The translations under genes were made by a program, and so were the position numbers. From UMGS1889 sp900556055 (GTDB taxonomy: Bacteria > Bacillota > Clostridia > Oscillospirales > Ruminococcaceae), in assembly GCA_902463265.1 (NCBI GenBank), contig CABQEV010000010.1, forward strand, positions 1 to 64,000: a DNA stretch of 64,000 bases. The letters run 5' to 3'. The notes under the pieces are model-generated. The model searched no databases, was not told the DNA's origin, and saw only the letters and a program-made list of their open reading frames with translations. Position 1 is the first letter of the stretch. Each line of letters starts with the position of its first letter. Below, in pieces: positions 25,696 through 35,107 of this stretch.

Positions 25696-25745
25696 ATTAA
25701 ATTCTCCATTCACAAGAAAATGTTGTTATACTAGCATTTGAAATT

Positions 25746-25774
25746 ATTATATCACAGAATCACTTTCTTATCAA
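25746..25774 (-). promoter_or_regulatory. Sigma-A promoter of the peptide-binding lipoprotein gene
   Basis: On the - strand, -35 TTGATA (25774-25769), 17-base spacer, -10 TATAAT (25751-25746). Confidence 0.75.
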
Positions 25775-25786
25775 TAGCCGAATATA

Positions 25787-25822
25787 AAAAAATCCCGACT
25801 GCCGTTAAAAGCAATCGGGACA
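25787..25822 (-). terminator. Terminator after tsf
   Basis: On the - strand, TCCCGATTGC pairs with GCAGTCGGGA and is followed by TTTTTTT. Confidence 0.88.
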
Positions 25823-25838
25823 TATTCTGATTCGAAAA

Positions 25839-26753
25839 TTACTTGATCATCTTTGCAACTTCGTCTGCAAAGTTCTCTTCCTTCTTTTCGATGCCTTCGC
25901 CTCTTTCGAAACGAACGAACTCAGATACAGCGATCTTTCCGCCGAGCTGCTTAGCAGCGTTCTCAACGTACTTACCAACTGTTACCTTGTCATCCTTAAC
26001 GAAAGCCTGCTCAAGGAGGCAGTTCTCAGAGTAGTACTTGCCAACCTTACCCTCAGCGATCTTAGCTCTTACCTGCTCAGGCTTGGAAGCCATCTTAGGA
26101 TCCTCAGCCATCTGAGCCATGATAATAGTCTTCTCGTTCTCAAGAACAGAAGCAGGAACAGACTCTCTGTTGAGGTACTCAGGGTTCATAGCTGCAACCT
26201 GAAGAGCACAGTCCTTACCAACCTCAAAAACCTTATCAGCAGCAAGATCTGTATCCAGCTTTACCATAACGCCGATGCTTCCGCCGCCGTGAACGTAAGG
26301 AACAAGAACGCCTTCCATTCTCTTGAAACGACGAATAACCATGTTCTCTCTGATCTTGATGAAGATATCCTGGAGAGTTTCCTCAACAGACTTGTCTCCG
26401 CCGCTGATAGTAGCAGCCTTGAGAGCATCGAGGTCAGCAGGGTTCTTCTCGATAACAGTCTTTGCAACGTTTGTAACAAATGCCTTGAACTCTTCGTTGT
26501 TAGCAGCGAAGTCTGTCTCGATGTTAACTTCAACAACAGCACCTACATTACCCTCAACGATAGCGGTAACGATACCCTCAGCAGCGATTCTGCCGCTCTT
26601 CTTAGCCTGTGTTGCAAGTCCCTTTTCACGAAGTATAGTAACAGCCTTATCCTTGTCGCCGTCAGCCTCTTCAAGAGCCTTCTTACAATCCATCATGCCG
26701 ACGCCTGTTGACTTCATAAGGTCTTTGATCTCTGCAATGCTAGCCTTTGCCAT
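25839..26753 (-). CDS. tsf: Elongation factor Ts
   Basis: The guanine nucleotide exchange factor for EF-Tu. The N-terminal UBA-like domain starts MAKASIAEIKDLMKSTG and includes MMDCKKALEEADGD. The dimerisation domain contains the conserved ETDFAANNEEF (the TDFV-type motif). 304 residues is normal. GGAGGA precedes the ATG. It follows rpsB by 97 bases, the universal rpsB-tsf pair. Confidence 0.96.
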   Translation of the reverse strand: MAKASIAEIKDLMKSTGVGMMDCKKALEEADGDKDKAVTILREKGLATQAKKSGRIAAEGIVTAIVEGNVGAVVEVNIETDFAANNEEFKAFVTNVAKTVIEKNPADLDALKAATISGGDKSVEETLQDIFIKIRENMVIRRFKRMEGVLVPYVHGGGSIGVMVKLDTDLAADKVFEVGKDCALQVAAMNPEYLNRESVPASVLENEKTIIMAQMAEDPKMASKPEQVRAKIAEGKVGKYYSENCLLEQAFVKDDKVTVGKYVENAAKQLGGKIAVSEFVRFERGEGIEKKEENFADEVAKMIK

Positions 26754-26794
26754 TATAATTCCTCCTAAACGTGACTTCCTTTATATCGAAATCA

Positions 26795-26824
26795 GGGCAG
26801 ACGATTTATATAAAAGGTCTGCCC
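26795..26824 (-). promoter_or_regulatory. Hairpin in the rpsB-tsf gap
   Basis: GGGCAGAC (26795-26802) pairs with GTCTGCCC (26817-26824) across 14 bases, with flanking ATC and GAT also able to pair. No T-run follows on the - strand, so it is not a simple terminator. It may be an attenuator or RNA-processing site setting the rpsB to tsf ratio. Confidence 0.45.
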
Positions 26825-26850
26825 GATGATCGCATTTATATTTATACAGA

Positions 26851-27579
26851 TTACTCTGCAGCAGCTTCCTCTGCCTCAGCAGCGGGAGCATCCTGCTGAC
26901 CCTGTCTGCCCTCGATGATAGCATCAGCCATAGCACCGGCGATAAGCTTAACAGCTCTGATAGCATCATCATTACCGGGGATAACATAGTCAACATCATC
27001 AGGATCGCAGTTTGTATCTACGATAGCAACGATAGGAATACCGAGCTTCTTAGCCTCAGCAACAGCGATCTTTTCCTTGCGGGGGTCAACGATGAAGAGA
27101 GCACCGGGGAGCTTCTTCATATCCTTGATACCGCCGAGGAACTTTTCAAGCTTCTCTATTTCAAGGTTGAGCTTAACAACTTCCTTCTTGGGGAGGAGAT
27201 CGAATGTGCCGTCCTCAGCCATCTGATGGAGCTGCTCAAGTCTCTTGATTCTTCTCTGGATTGTCTTGAAGTTGGTCATCATACCGCCGAGCCATCTAGC
27301 GTTTACGTAGTGAGCACCTGCACGGAGAGCTTCTTCCTTAACGGAATCTCCGGCCTGCTTCTTTGTACCTACGAAAAGTACGGACTCACCGCTTGAAGAC
27401 AGATCACGAACAAAAGCATATGCTTCGTCCAGCTTTGTAACTGTCTTCTGAAGGTCGATGATGTAGATGCCGTTTCTTTCTGTGAAAATGTAGGGAGCCA
27501 TTTTCGGGTTCCATCTTCTTGTCTGGTGTCCGAAGTGAACGCCTGCTTCAAGAAGCTGTTTCATTGATACTACGCCCAT
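26851..27579 (-). CDS. rpsB: 30S ribosomal protein S2
   Basis: A 242-residue S2. The N-terminal segment MKQLLEAGVHFGHQTRRWNPKM is the family signature, with IIDLQKT and DPRKEKIAVAEAKKLGIPIVAIVDTNCDPD in the second half. The tail is Ala/Glu rich. GGAGG lies eight bases before the ATG at 27579. A promoter and a leader of about 100 bases precede it. Confidence 0.96.
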   Translation of the reverse strand: MGVVSMKQLLEAGVHFGHQTRRWNPKMAPYIFTERNGIYIIDLQKTVTKLDEAYAFVRDLSSSGESVLFVGTKKQAGDSVKEEALRAGAHYVNARWLGGMMTNFKTIQRRIKRLEQLHQMAEDGTFDLLPKKEVVKLNLEIEKLEKFLGGIKDMKKLPGALFIVDPRKEKIAVAEAKKLGIPIVAIVDTNCDPDDVDYVIPGNDDAIRAVKLIAGAMADAIIEGRQGQQDAPAAEAEEAAAE

Positions 27580-27692
27580 GGTAGTTACCTCCTGTTGGTT
27601 TTTAAAAATTTATCCTCCGCCCGGTTTAGCTTATATGCGACCTTTTGCAAGGCACCGGCACACAAAAACACGGACGTGCGAATTACTTTGAT

Positions 27693-27721
27693 ATTATATC
27701 ATACAGCAAAGCATATTTCAA
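27693..27721 (-). promoter_or_regulatory. Sigma-A promoter of rpsB-tsf
   Basis: On the - strand, -35 TTGAAA (27721-27716), 17-base spacer, -10 TATAAT (27698-27693). The transcript would begin with a leader of about 100 bases rich in short complementary segments before the rpsB start; ribosomal protein control through this leader is possible but not shown. Confidence 0.8.
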
Positions 27722-27735
27722 GCATTTTCCGAAAT

Positions 27736-28026
27736 TTACCCAAACAAATTTTCAAGGCAATTTTCCGACTTTTTTGTCACTTTTGACCGAACAGCCATTC
27801 TGACAAGCACTGTATCCTCGCCTATGACCTCGATCTCGCTGCATTTTATGACAACATCATCTTCTCTGCCGAAAAAGCCGAAGAATTTCGGTCTGCCGTA
27901 TATTACAAATGATCTTATGCTTGCTTTTTCCGTATCAAATTCAGCGTCATCTATAAAACCCAGCCGCGAACCGTCACGAATGCTTATTACTTCCTTATTT
28001 CGCAGATCCGATAAACTGCAGATCAT
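27736..28026 (-). CDS. YlmC/YmxH-family PRC-barrel protein
   Basis: A 96-residue single PRC-barrel protein of the YlmC/YmxH sporulation family. The core is CSLSDLRNKEVISIRDGSRL then GFIDDAEFD, followed by the FVIYGRPKFFGFFGREDDVVI strand pair. The biochemical role is unknown. A GAGGGA site precedes the ATG. It follows mutS2 and ends just before the rpsB promoter. Confidence 0.88.
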   Translation of the reverse strand: MICSLSDLRNKEVISIRDGSRLGFIDDAEFDTEKASIRSFVIYGRPKFFGFFGREDDVVIKCSEIEVIGEDTVLVRMAVRSKVTKKSENCLENLFG

Positions 28027-28086
28027 AATATCCCTCTTTTCGGAATTTATCGTTACAGTTTATTCGGATATGCGCTTGTACTATGC

Positions 28087-30471
28087 TTATTTCAGTTCAA
28101 CAATAGTAACTCCGTCCTCACCCTCTCCGTATGCACCGGATCGGAAGCTTTTCACTGACGGATGATGTCTGAGATGATCCTGTATTCCCTTTCTGAGGAT
28201 ACCTGTACCCTTACCGTGAATTATCGTCACAAGTCCTGCGTTGCTGAGAACTGCATTGTCAATAAATGCATCGACCTCGTGAACACCCTCATCAACTGCA
28301 TGACCTCTTATATCAAGCTCCAGCGATGCACGTCTGACAATGTTGCTTGTAACGCCTTTTTTGGAAACAACACCCTTTTTAACATTCTGCTTGGGAGCTT
28401 CCTCCTGGATAAGACGCAGTCTGTTCACGGCAACCTTTGTTTTCATAACACCATACTGCACGAAAACATTTCCGCTCGAATCCGGATCACCTGCGAGAAT
28501 CCCCTTCTTGTCAATGTCAACAATAAGCACCTTGTCGCCCCTTTTCAGAGGTCTTGGCAGCTTATAGGAATCATTGCTCTTTTTCATGACGGGATTTGCT
28601 TCGTCATACATTTTATCAATAGCATTTCTGCTTGCCGATTTTGCATCAGATGCCATTTTCGTAAACGCAGGATTGCTCTTCTGCTTTCTGATCTCATTAA
28701 GTTCGTCAAGCAGCTTATCCGATTTCATTCGGCAGTCCTCAACTATGCGCATAGCCTGAACTCTTGCCTTTTCAAATTCGCCTTCCTTTGCGCTCTCAAA
28801 AGCTTCCTTTTCGGAATTCAGCTGTGACAGGATCTTTTCATGCTCACGGCGGAGCTTTTCCGCTTCGCTTCGCTGATTTTCAAGCTCCGTCCTTGTCTTT
28901 TCAAGGCGCTCGATAACTTCCTCAAAACGTGTATTTTCGGTGCTGACAAGCTCTCTCGCATTGTCAATTATGTTTTTCGGAACACCGAGCTTTTCAGATA
29001 TTGAAAATGCGTTGGATTTACCCGGAGTGCCGACAATGATTCGGTATGTCGGCTGAAGTGTCTCCGTATCGAATTCGCAGGATGCATTCTGAACGCCGTC
29101 CTGTTCGATAGCATACAGCTTCAGCTCCTGATAATGCGTTGTCACCATTATGTCGCTGCCCTTTTCCTTCATGTCCTCTATAAGCGAAACCGCAAGCGCA
29201 GCACCCTCGATCGGATCGGTTCCCGAGCCAAGCTCATCAAGCAGGATAAGTGACTTATCATCTGCAAGCTTTAATATCTGAACAACTTCATGGATATGCG
29301 ATGAGAATGTTGACAGACTTTCTTCGATCGACTGCTGATCGCCTATATCAACGAGAATATGCCTGAAAACAGAAAGTTTGCTGTCCGATGCCGGTATGAG
29401 CATTCCGCACATAGACATTGCCGTAAGAAGTCCGACAGTTTTGAGTGCAACTGTTTTACCGCCGGTATTCGGACCCGTGATTATCAATGCCTTATATTCA
29501 CCGCCGAGAGAAACATCAATAGGCACTACCTTACTCTTATCAATGAGCGGGTGACGTGCCTTTTTCAGCTCGATCACTCCGTTATCCGACATTATCGGCA
29601 TGGACGCATGCATTTTTGCGGCAAGATTTGCTTTAGCAAAATAGAGATTTATCTCAGCGCAGGTCTCATAATCATTGGCGAGCGTGTCAGCCATGTATGC
29701 ACATTCCGAGGAAAGCACAGCGATTATCCGCTCGATCTCCTCCTGCTCTTTGGCTTCAAGTATCTTTATATCATTGTTCGCCTCTACAACGGAGATAGGC
29801 TCAATAAACAGCGTTGCTCCCGTTGCCGATGCACTGTGTACAAGTCCGGGGATCTTTCCTTTATTTTCGGCTTTTACAGGCAGCACAAAGCGTCCGTCAC
29901 GCATAGTAACGATAGATTCCTGCAAGCTCTTCTGAACTTCTGCGGATTTGACAAGCTTGTCCAGATTTTCTCTGATCTTTATTCCCGCCTGAGCTATTTT
30001 TCGTCTTATTGACGCAAGCTCACTGCTGGCAGTGTCTGCGATCTCATCTTCCGACAGGATCGAATCATATATCCTTGTTTCAAGCTGCTTATTGGGACAA
30101 AGGCTCTCAAACAGATATCCGATCGAGTTTTCAAGCTCTTCATCGATGCACTGATGATTCCATTCGGTCAGAACACGTATCTGGCGCAGCATCTGTGCAA
30201 TATTCAGCAGCTCTTTAAGCGACAGAGATGCACCCGATTTTGCCCTTGAAACGGAATCCTTGATGTTTTTGAAATTATAAAACGACGGCGAACCGAATTT
30301 AGCCGAAAGGTTCAGACAGTCGTTGGTTTTTTTCAGCTCTTTTGTCACTTCATCCAGATCGGACGACGGTTCAAGCGCCAGAGCCATTTCCTTTGTACGT
30401 TCGTTTGAAGCCTGTGCTTCAAGCATTTCCAGAATTTTATGTAATTCCAGTGATCTGTAATATTTATTCAT
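28087..30471 (-). CDS. mutS2: MutS2 nuclease/ATPase
   Basis: A MutS homologue without a mismatch-recognition domain; MutS2 acts on recombination intermediates and rescues collided ribosomes. 794 residues: core and clamp domains (about 1-300), ATPase with Walker A GPNTGGKT near 330, LLDELGSGTDP Walker B, a long coiled coil (about 510-620), a KOW-like region and a C-terminal Smr domain with LDIRGH and IIHGKGTG. ATG at 30471 has GAGG nine bases upstream. It follows recO. Confidence 0.95.
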   Translation of the reverse strand: MNKYYRSLELHKILEMLEAQASNERTKEMALALEPSSDLDEVTKELKKTNDCLNLSAKFGSPSFYNFKNIKDSVSRAKSGASLSLKELLNIAQMLRQIRVLTEWNHQCIDEELENSIGYLFESLCPNKQLETRIYDSILSEDEIADTASSELASIRRKIAQAGIKIRENLDKLVKSAEVQKSLQESIVTMRDGRFVLPVKAENKGKIPGLVHSASATGATLFIEPISVVEANNDIKILEAKEQEEIERIIAVLSSECAYMADTLANDYETCAEINLYFAKANLAAKMHASMPIMSDNGVIELKKARHPLIDKSKVVPIDVSLGGEYKALIITGPNTGGKTVALKTVGLLTAMSMCGMLIPASDSKLSVFRHILVDIGDQQSIEESLSTFSSHIHEVVQILKLADDKSLILLDELGSGTDPIEGAALAVSLIEDMKEKGSDIMVTTHYQELKLYAIEQDGVQNASCEFDTETLQPTYRIIVGTPGKSNAFSISEKLGVPKNIIDNARELVSTENTRFEEVIERLEKTRTELENQRSEAEKLRREHEKILSQLNSEKEAFESAKEGEFEKARVQAMRIVEDCRMKSDKLLDELNEIRKQKSNPAFTKMASDAKSASRNAIDKMYDEANPVMKKSNDSYKLPRPLKRGDKVLIVDIDKKGILAGDPDSSGNVFVQYGVMKTKVAVNRLRLIQEEAPKQNVKKGVVSKKGVTSNIVRRASLELDIRGHAVDEGVHEVDAFIDNAVLSNAGLVTIIHGKGTGILRKGIQDHLRHHPSVKSFRSGAYGEGEDGVTIVELK

Positions 30472-30489
30472 ATCAGTATACCTCAAAAG

Positions 30490-31242
30490 TCAAAGTGTAT
30501 GGTAATAATCAAGACAGGGAAAATTTTTGTCAGGTATGTGTTCAAGAAAATATTTTTCCGCAACAGGGCTAAGTTCATTCTGTACCTTATCCGAGATGCG
30601 GAAATTGAATACACGTTCAAGATCACAAAGAACAATAAACCTTATCGTATGCAGCAGTATCGGACTCAGGCGGACATGATACTCGTCCTCATCGCCCTTG
30701 AAATGCTTGCTGCACAGAAGCTTTCCCTCTTTTATCAGCAGATAAATATCATCGCCGTCATATTTAAAGCATTCGGCGCATCCGATAACATTTGGGATAT
30801 AACCCGTATCTGCCATAAATCTCAGTTCAAAAATACTTTTTATTAGATCGCAGCTTTTTTCTCCGCTGCAAAGATAGTGCAGCGAATTCAGCATCAGACG
30901 CGAAACATCATACGCCGTCTGATTTGCAGTTCCGGTATATCGGCAGATATCCGCAAGATAACACGCCAGCGTATAGCTTTTTATATCATTGCGCAGTTCA
31001 TAGAAAATGCGTATGACCTTGCTGCTGTCGAGATAATATCTGCCCTTGTCTATCCTTATGCAGAACTTGGAATAAGCAAAAAGCTGAGTAGCAGCTGCAT
31101 TGCTGCCTGTCAGCTTCATTCCGCCCCTGACGGAAATATTTATTGCTCCGTATTCGGGCGAAAGCACGTCTATCGAACGGTTTGCCTCGCCCTGTATCCT
31201 AGAATATATAACAAGTCCTGTTGTATTAATTATCATCTGCAT
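30490..31242 (-). CDS. recO: DNA repair protein RecO
   Basis: Recombination mediator that works with RecR to load RecA. 250 residues with the N-terminal OB-fold (NTTGLVIYSRIQGEANRSIDVL), a helical domain, and a zinc-finger-like part of which CAECF is clear, while the second pair is reduced to a single Cys (LLCSKH). The start is put at ATG 31242, eight bases after GGTGA; ATG at 31236 is an alternative. The gene begins inside yqzL. The order era-yqzL-recO is the Firmicutes standard. Confidence 0.92.
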   Translation of the reverse strand: MQMIINTTGLVIYSRIQGEANRSIDVLSPEYGAINISVRGGMKLTGSNAAATQLFAYSKFCIRIDKGRYYLDSSKVIRIFYELRNDIKSYTLACYLADICRYTGTANQTAYDVSRLMLNSLHYLCSGEKSCDLIKSIFELRFMADTGYIPNVIGCAECFKYDGDDIYLLIKEGKLLCSKHFKGDEDEYHVRLSPILLHTIRFIVLCDLERVFNFRISDKVQNELSPVAEKYFLEHIPDKNFPCLDYYHTL

Positions 31243-31345
31243 TTTTAGTTTCACCCGATATTACGCCTTTATAGCTAAGGTAATCAAGCACGGAACCTGT
31301 CTCGCTGAATTTCTGCCATTTGCTTTCATCTTCGGAAATATTCAT
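31226..31345 (-). CDS. yqzL: YqzL-family small protein (39 aa)
   Basis: A 39-residue frame beginning MNISEDESKW with a strong GGAGG seven bases before the ATG. The segment WQKFSETGSVLDYLSYK matches the YqzL core (W-x-x-F-x-x-TG-x-V-x-x-YL). It lies between era and recO exactly where yqzL is found in Bacillus. The function is unknown. Its 3' end overlaps the start of recO. Confidence 0.85.
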   Translation of the reverse strand: MNISEDESKWQKFSETGSVLDYLSYKGVISGETKNADDN

Positions 31346-31390
31346 AGCAAGTCCTCCATTCAGAAGCTTACTTTATTTATCCCCGAAACG

Positions 31391-32305
31391 TCATTTTATA
31401 TTAGTGGAATTATTTGATAACCCGAAATTGCGGATAAGTCCTTCCTTGTTTCTCCAGTCCTCCTTGACCTTTACCCAGCACTGGAGATTGACCTTTATCC
31501 TGAAAAAGTTCTCGAGAGATGCCCTTGCGCCCTGTCCTATCTTTTTGAGCATAGTTCCGTTTTTGCCTATGACCATGCCCTTATGAGAATCTCTTTCGCA
31601 GTATATAACGGCAGATATATCAAGTATATCCTCGCCGCCGCTCGTTGTTCTTTCGCTCATATCCTCGATAGTTACAGCTATTCCGTGCGGAACTTCATCA
31701 CGCATAAGGCGGAGTATCTGCTCTCTGACCATCTCGCCCGCAAGAACCCTTTCAGGCTGGTCGGTAAATTTTTCATCGGGGAAATAATGCGGTCCTTCCG
31801 TTGCATACTTGGAAACACATTCCTTGACGATCTCAACTCCGTCATTTTCCGTAACGCTTATCGGGATTATATCCGCAAAATCATGCAGCTGCATAACAGA
31901 CGCAATCTTCGCTGCGATCTCCTCTTTATTTTCGATAAGGTCGATCTTATTCAGCACAAGTATAACGGGGGTTTTCTTTCCGAAGCTTTTTACAAGCTTT
32001 TCTTCCTGATCGGTGATCCTCTTTGTGATATCGTGGACCATAATGATAGCATCGATTCCGCTTATGGATTCTTCGACAGTCTTCATCATATACCCGCTCA
32101 GCTTATTTTTCCCTTTGTGAACGCCGGGGGTATCCATAAAGACATACTGAAGCTCACCTTCAGTCAGTATTCCCGTGATCCTTGTTCGTGTGGTCTGCGT
32201 TTTATCGCTTACAGCAGCGATCTTCTCGCCGATTATTGAATTCAGCAGAGAGGATTTTCCTGCATTTGTCTGTCCAACTATTGAAACAAAAACTGTTTTA
32301 GTCAT
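31391..32305 (-). CDS. era: GTPase Era
   Basis: An essential GTPase that binds the 3' end of 16S rRNA during 30S maturation. G1 is GQTNAGKS (10-17), G3 DTPG, and G4 NKID. The C-terminal KH domain has the RNA loop GMVIGKNGTMLKKIG. 304 residues is normal. It follows ybeY, the usual neighbour in 16S maturation. Confidence 0.96.
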   Translation of the reverse strand: MTKTVFVSIVGQTNAGKSSLLNSIIGEKIAAVSDKTQTTRTRITGILTEGELQYVFMDTPGVHKGKNKLSGYMMKTVEESISGIDAIIMVHDITKRITDQEEKLVKSFGKKTPVILVLNKIDLIENKEEIAAKIASVMQLHDFADIIPISVTENDGVEIVKECVSKYATEGPHYFPDEKFTDQPERVLAGEMVREQILRLMRDEVPHGIAVTIEDMSERTTSGGEDILDISAVIYCERDSHKGMVIGKNGTMLKKIGQGARASLENFFRIKVNLQCWVKVKEDWRNKEGLIRNFGLSNNSTNIK

Positions 32306-32376
32306 AATTATCTTTCCTTTTCCCCGCCGTATCCGGAATAAGCAAAACCTAAGACGGCGGAAGCAAGGTCCTGCAT

Positions 32377-32874
32377 TCAGTTCATATCAGCAAAGCTCGC
32401 ATCTCTCGAAACACCGATAGACGAAAGTATCATTTCTTCCTTTTCATGCATTATAGATGCATCAAGCGGAGAAGTCTCATGGTCGTATCCAAGCAGATGA
32501 AGCATAGAATGTACTGTAAGGAATCCGACCTCGCGCTCAAGCGAATGACCATATATATAAGCCTGTTTTACGGCTGTTTCAAGCGATATAACAACATCTC
32601 CGAGCAGGTATGCACCCGTCTCGTTGTTTCTGTCATAATGACCGTCCTCGCCGAGCGGGAACGACAGAACATCGGTTGACTTGTCCTTATTGCGGTAGAT
32701 CTTGTTCAGCTGACGGATCTCCTTGTTGTCAACAAAAGAAACGCTTACCTCTGCATCTCCCTGAAACTTTTCGTATGTAAGCACTGCCTGACAGCAGCGG
32801 CGAATAAGCAAACGTAGCTTTACGGGGATCTTTATCTCCGACTGATTGTTTCTGATATAAACCTTGACTTTCAT
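32377..32874 (-). CDS. ybeY: Endoribonuclease YbeY
   Basis: Zinc-dependent RNase involved in 16S rRNA 3' maturation and quality control. The metal motif is HSMLHLLGYDHE near 121-132 (HxxxHxxxxxH). LSFPLGE is also conserved. 165 residues is normal. The ATG has AGGGA upstream and follows phoH by 17 bases. Confidence 0.95.
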   Translation of the reverse strand: MKVKVYIRNNQSEIKIPVKLRLLIRRCCQAVLTYEKFQGDAEVSVSFVDNKEIRQLNKIYRNKDKSTDVLSFPLGEDGHYDRNNETGAYLLGDVVISLETAVKQAYIYGHSLEREVGFLTVHSMLHLLGYDHETSPLDASIMHEKEEMILSSIGVSRDASFADMN

Positions 32875-32891
32875 TTTGTTTTTCCCTTCTT

Positions 32892-33842
32892 TTACTTATT
32901 TGCCTTTTCATAAGCTCTGATGATATCCTGAACAAGCTTATGGCGGACAACGTCCTTTTCTGTGAACTTTGTTATAGCAATATCATTTATTCCTTTTAAT
33001 ATGTGCATTGCATCGATAAGTCCCGATTTTCTGCTGTCGGGAAGATCTATCTGTGTTATGTCTCCCGTAATGACCATTTTGCTGTTAAATCCGAGACGTG
33101 TAAGGAACATCTTGAACTGTTCCCTTGTCGTATTCTGTGCTTCATCAAGGATAATGAACGCATCATCAAGAGTACGTCCTCGCATATACGCGAGCGGTGC
33201 AACTTCAATGCTTCCGCGTTCCATATTCTTCGCAAACGACTCCGCACCCATCATATCAAAAAGAGCATCATAAAGAGGTCTGAGATACGGATCGACTTTG
33301 TTCTGGAGATCTCCCGGGAGAAATCCCAGCTTCTCGCCTGCTTCAACGGCAGGTCTTGTAAGGATTATTTTTGTTATCTCATGCGCCTTGAATGCCTTTA
33401 CAGCCATCGCAACAGCAAGATATGTTTTACCCGTTCCGGCAGGACCGACTCCGAGCACAATAGTGTTCTTCGAGATAGCGTCAATATACGCCTTCTGACC
33501 GACTGTTTTCGGCTTTACTACCTTGCCGCTGACCGTTACGCATATCCCGTCGCCGCTCAGCTGAGTTATCTGCTTTTCTTCGCCCTCGCTGACCATCTGT
33601 GAAACATAGCGTATGCTCTGCTCTGTGACAGCCTCGCCTCTGCGTATCATTCCGAGCAATGTTTCGACAGCGCTCGCCGCAGATTTCACATTCTGCTCAT
33701 CACCGTTTATTCTTATATCATTTCCCCTGCTGAGAATACTGACGTTATACTGCTTTTGCAGAAGATTGACATTAGCGTCATAGCTTCCGAAAAGTGAAAT
33801 AATATCATCAATATTTTCTACATTTACAGTAATTTCAGACAT
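32892..33842 (-). CDS. phoH: PhoH-like (PhoL) ATPase
   Basis: A P-loop ATPase of the PhoH family, probably an RNA helicase-like partner of YbeY. Walker A GPAGTGKT is near 134-141 and Walker B FIILDEAQN near 225. An N-terminal KH-like region is present (about 1-95). ATG at 33842 is chosen because GGAG lies seven bases upstream. It stands between yqfD and ybeY as in Bacillus. Confidence 0.93.
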   Translation of the reverse strand: MSEITVNVENIDDIISLFGSYDANVNLLQKQYNVSILSRGNDIRINGDEQNVKSAASAVETLLGMIRRGEAVTEQSIRYVSQMVSEGEEKQITQLSGDGICVTVSGKVVKPKTVGQKAYIDAISKNTIVLGVGPAGTGKTYLAVAMAVKAFKAHEITKIILTRPAVEAGEKLGFLPGDLQNKVDPYLRPLYDALFDMMGAESFAKNMERGSIEVAPLAYMRGRTLDDAFIILDEAQNTTREQFKMFLTRLGFNSKMVITGDITQIDLPDSRKSGLIDAMHILKGINDIAITKFTEKDVVRHKLVQDIIRAYEKANK

Positions 33843-33874
33843 CTGCATTCTCCGTTCGTATATAATTATTTGTA

Positions 33875-35107
33875 TTATATCATATTTTTTCTGAAAATAA
33901 AAGAGGGTTCTCGCTTTTTTTCAGAAATCGGCTCCTGTTTTTTTGCAAAGATCTCTCTGTCTGAGCAGATATCGCCTTCCAACGTATATTTTACAACAAT
34001 TTCAGCATTGTTATCAGTGATATTTCTTTGAATTTCCTTGTTGATAATTTTAATATCTTCGCTTTGTATAAAATTATCCTCATATATTTTAATCATTTCT
34101 TCAATTTTGGCATATGCAGTATCGCTTTCTATCGTAATATTTTCCGAACGGTATATCTGATATTCCGAATTTCTTATGCCTATCGGAAGAGTCAGATTCA
34201 TAAATCTTATCGGATTTTCAGTCATCGTTATCTCAGCGTCAGCCGTATCGGGCACCGAACCCGACGACAGCGGTATCTCCAACCCGCCGAAATACAGCAC
34301 CCTTCTTGTTATACATTCATCGGGCATTCTTTCCGAGTATGTAAGCGGCTGTGAAAAAAGCTGCTTTTCCTCATATCTCCCGATGATTTTTCCGCTGGCA
34401 TGAACGAGCCTTGTAAGACCGTATTTTCCTTCACATGTCCCGCTGATAAGAAGTTCGTTTTTGCGCACGCCTTCGCCGATCATAGGCACAAGTTCGCCGT
34501 TGTAGACCTCGGCATAAACAATCTGCGCATCTCTTGAAGCGACAACATTGCACGGCATTTTTGATGACTCTGTTTCAGGCGGATAAACTGTTTCATCTAC
34601 CTCCGCAATTATCCTGCATCCGACGCTTCGTATCCCTATCCAAGAAAGGTCATCCTCGGTTATACGTATCGCACGTTCAACCGAATGAAAATTGACAGTC
34701 GGGATAAATGTGCCTGTCCGTATGCCCTGTTCGCTCAGAGCGGCAATTATTGCATCTTCGGAAATGTTTTCACAGCCGTAAACCTCAATGTCAAGCACGG
34801 TGTTTGACAGCAGAAAAATAAGTGCTGTCCCAAGCAGCACACCTATGTATATCCCGAATCGCTTTGCGTATCTGATAAGAAGAAAAATTATGCCCCTTTC
34901 TTCGCAGATCTCAAACAAAACGCCGTTTTTTGATGCAATAGCTTTTAAAATATCAAGATCGCTTCTGTATATCTCAAATGAAACCGCCCCATTCAGATAA
35001 ACGCAGTTTCTGAACGAGACTGAACTTTCTTTAAGATCATTCAGGAACCTGCCGATGTCGGGACATACGCATTTTATCTGCATTATTCCTCTCAGACTAT
35101 CTGTCAT
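33875..35107 (-). CDS. yqfD: Sporulation protein YqfD
   Basis: A 410-residue YqfD-family protein, mother-cell expressed in Bacillus and needed for efficient sporulation. The N-terminal soluble segment is followed by a transmembrane helix near 85-105 (FGIYIGVLLGTALIFLLS), then a FtsQ-like extracellular region with TFIPTVNFHSVERAI. The start is ATG 35107 with GGGAG upstream (spacing 11); ATG 35116 is possible. Its start overlaps the end of yqfC, the conserved pair. Confidence 0.9.
   Translation of the reverse strand: MTDSLRGIMQIKCVCPDIGRFLNDLKESSVSFRNCVYLNGAVSFEIYRSDLDILKAIASKNGVLFEICEERGIIFLLIRYAKRFGIYIGVLLGTALIFLLSNTVLDIEVYGCENISEDAIIAALSEQGIRTGTFIPTVNFHSVERAIRITEDDLSWIGIRSVGCRIIAEVDETVYPPETESSKMPCNVVASRDAQIVYAEVYNGELVPMIGEGVRKNELLISGTCEGKYGLTRLVHASGKIIGRYEEKQLFSQPLTYSERMPDECITRRVLYFGGLEIPLSSGSVPDTADAEITMTENPIRFMNLTLPIGIRNSEYQIYRSENITIESDTAYAKIEEMIKIYEDNFIQSEDIKIINKEIQRNITDNNAEIVVKYTLEGDICSDREIFAKKQEPISEKKREPSFIFRKNMI

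Noticed and set aside
31583..32239. 218-codon + strand frame opposite era
   Set aside because: Antisense shadow of a conserved GTPase.
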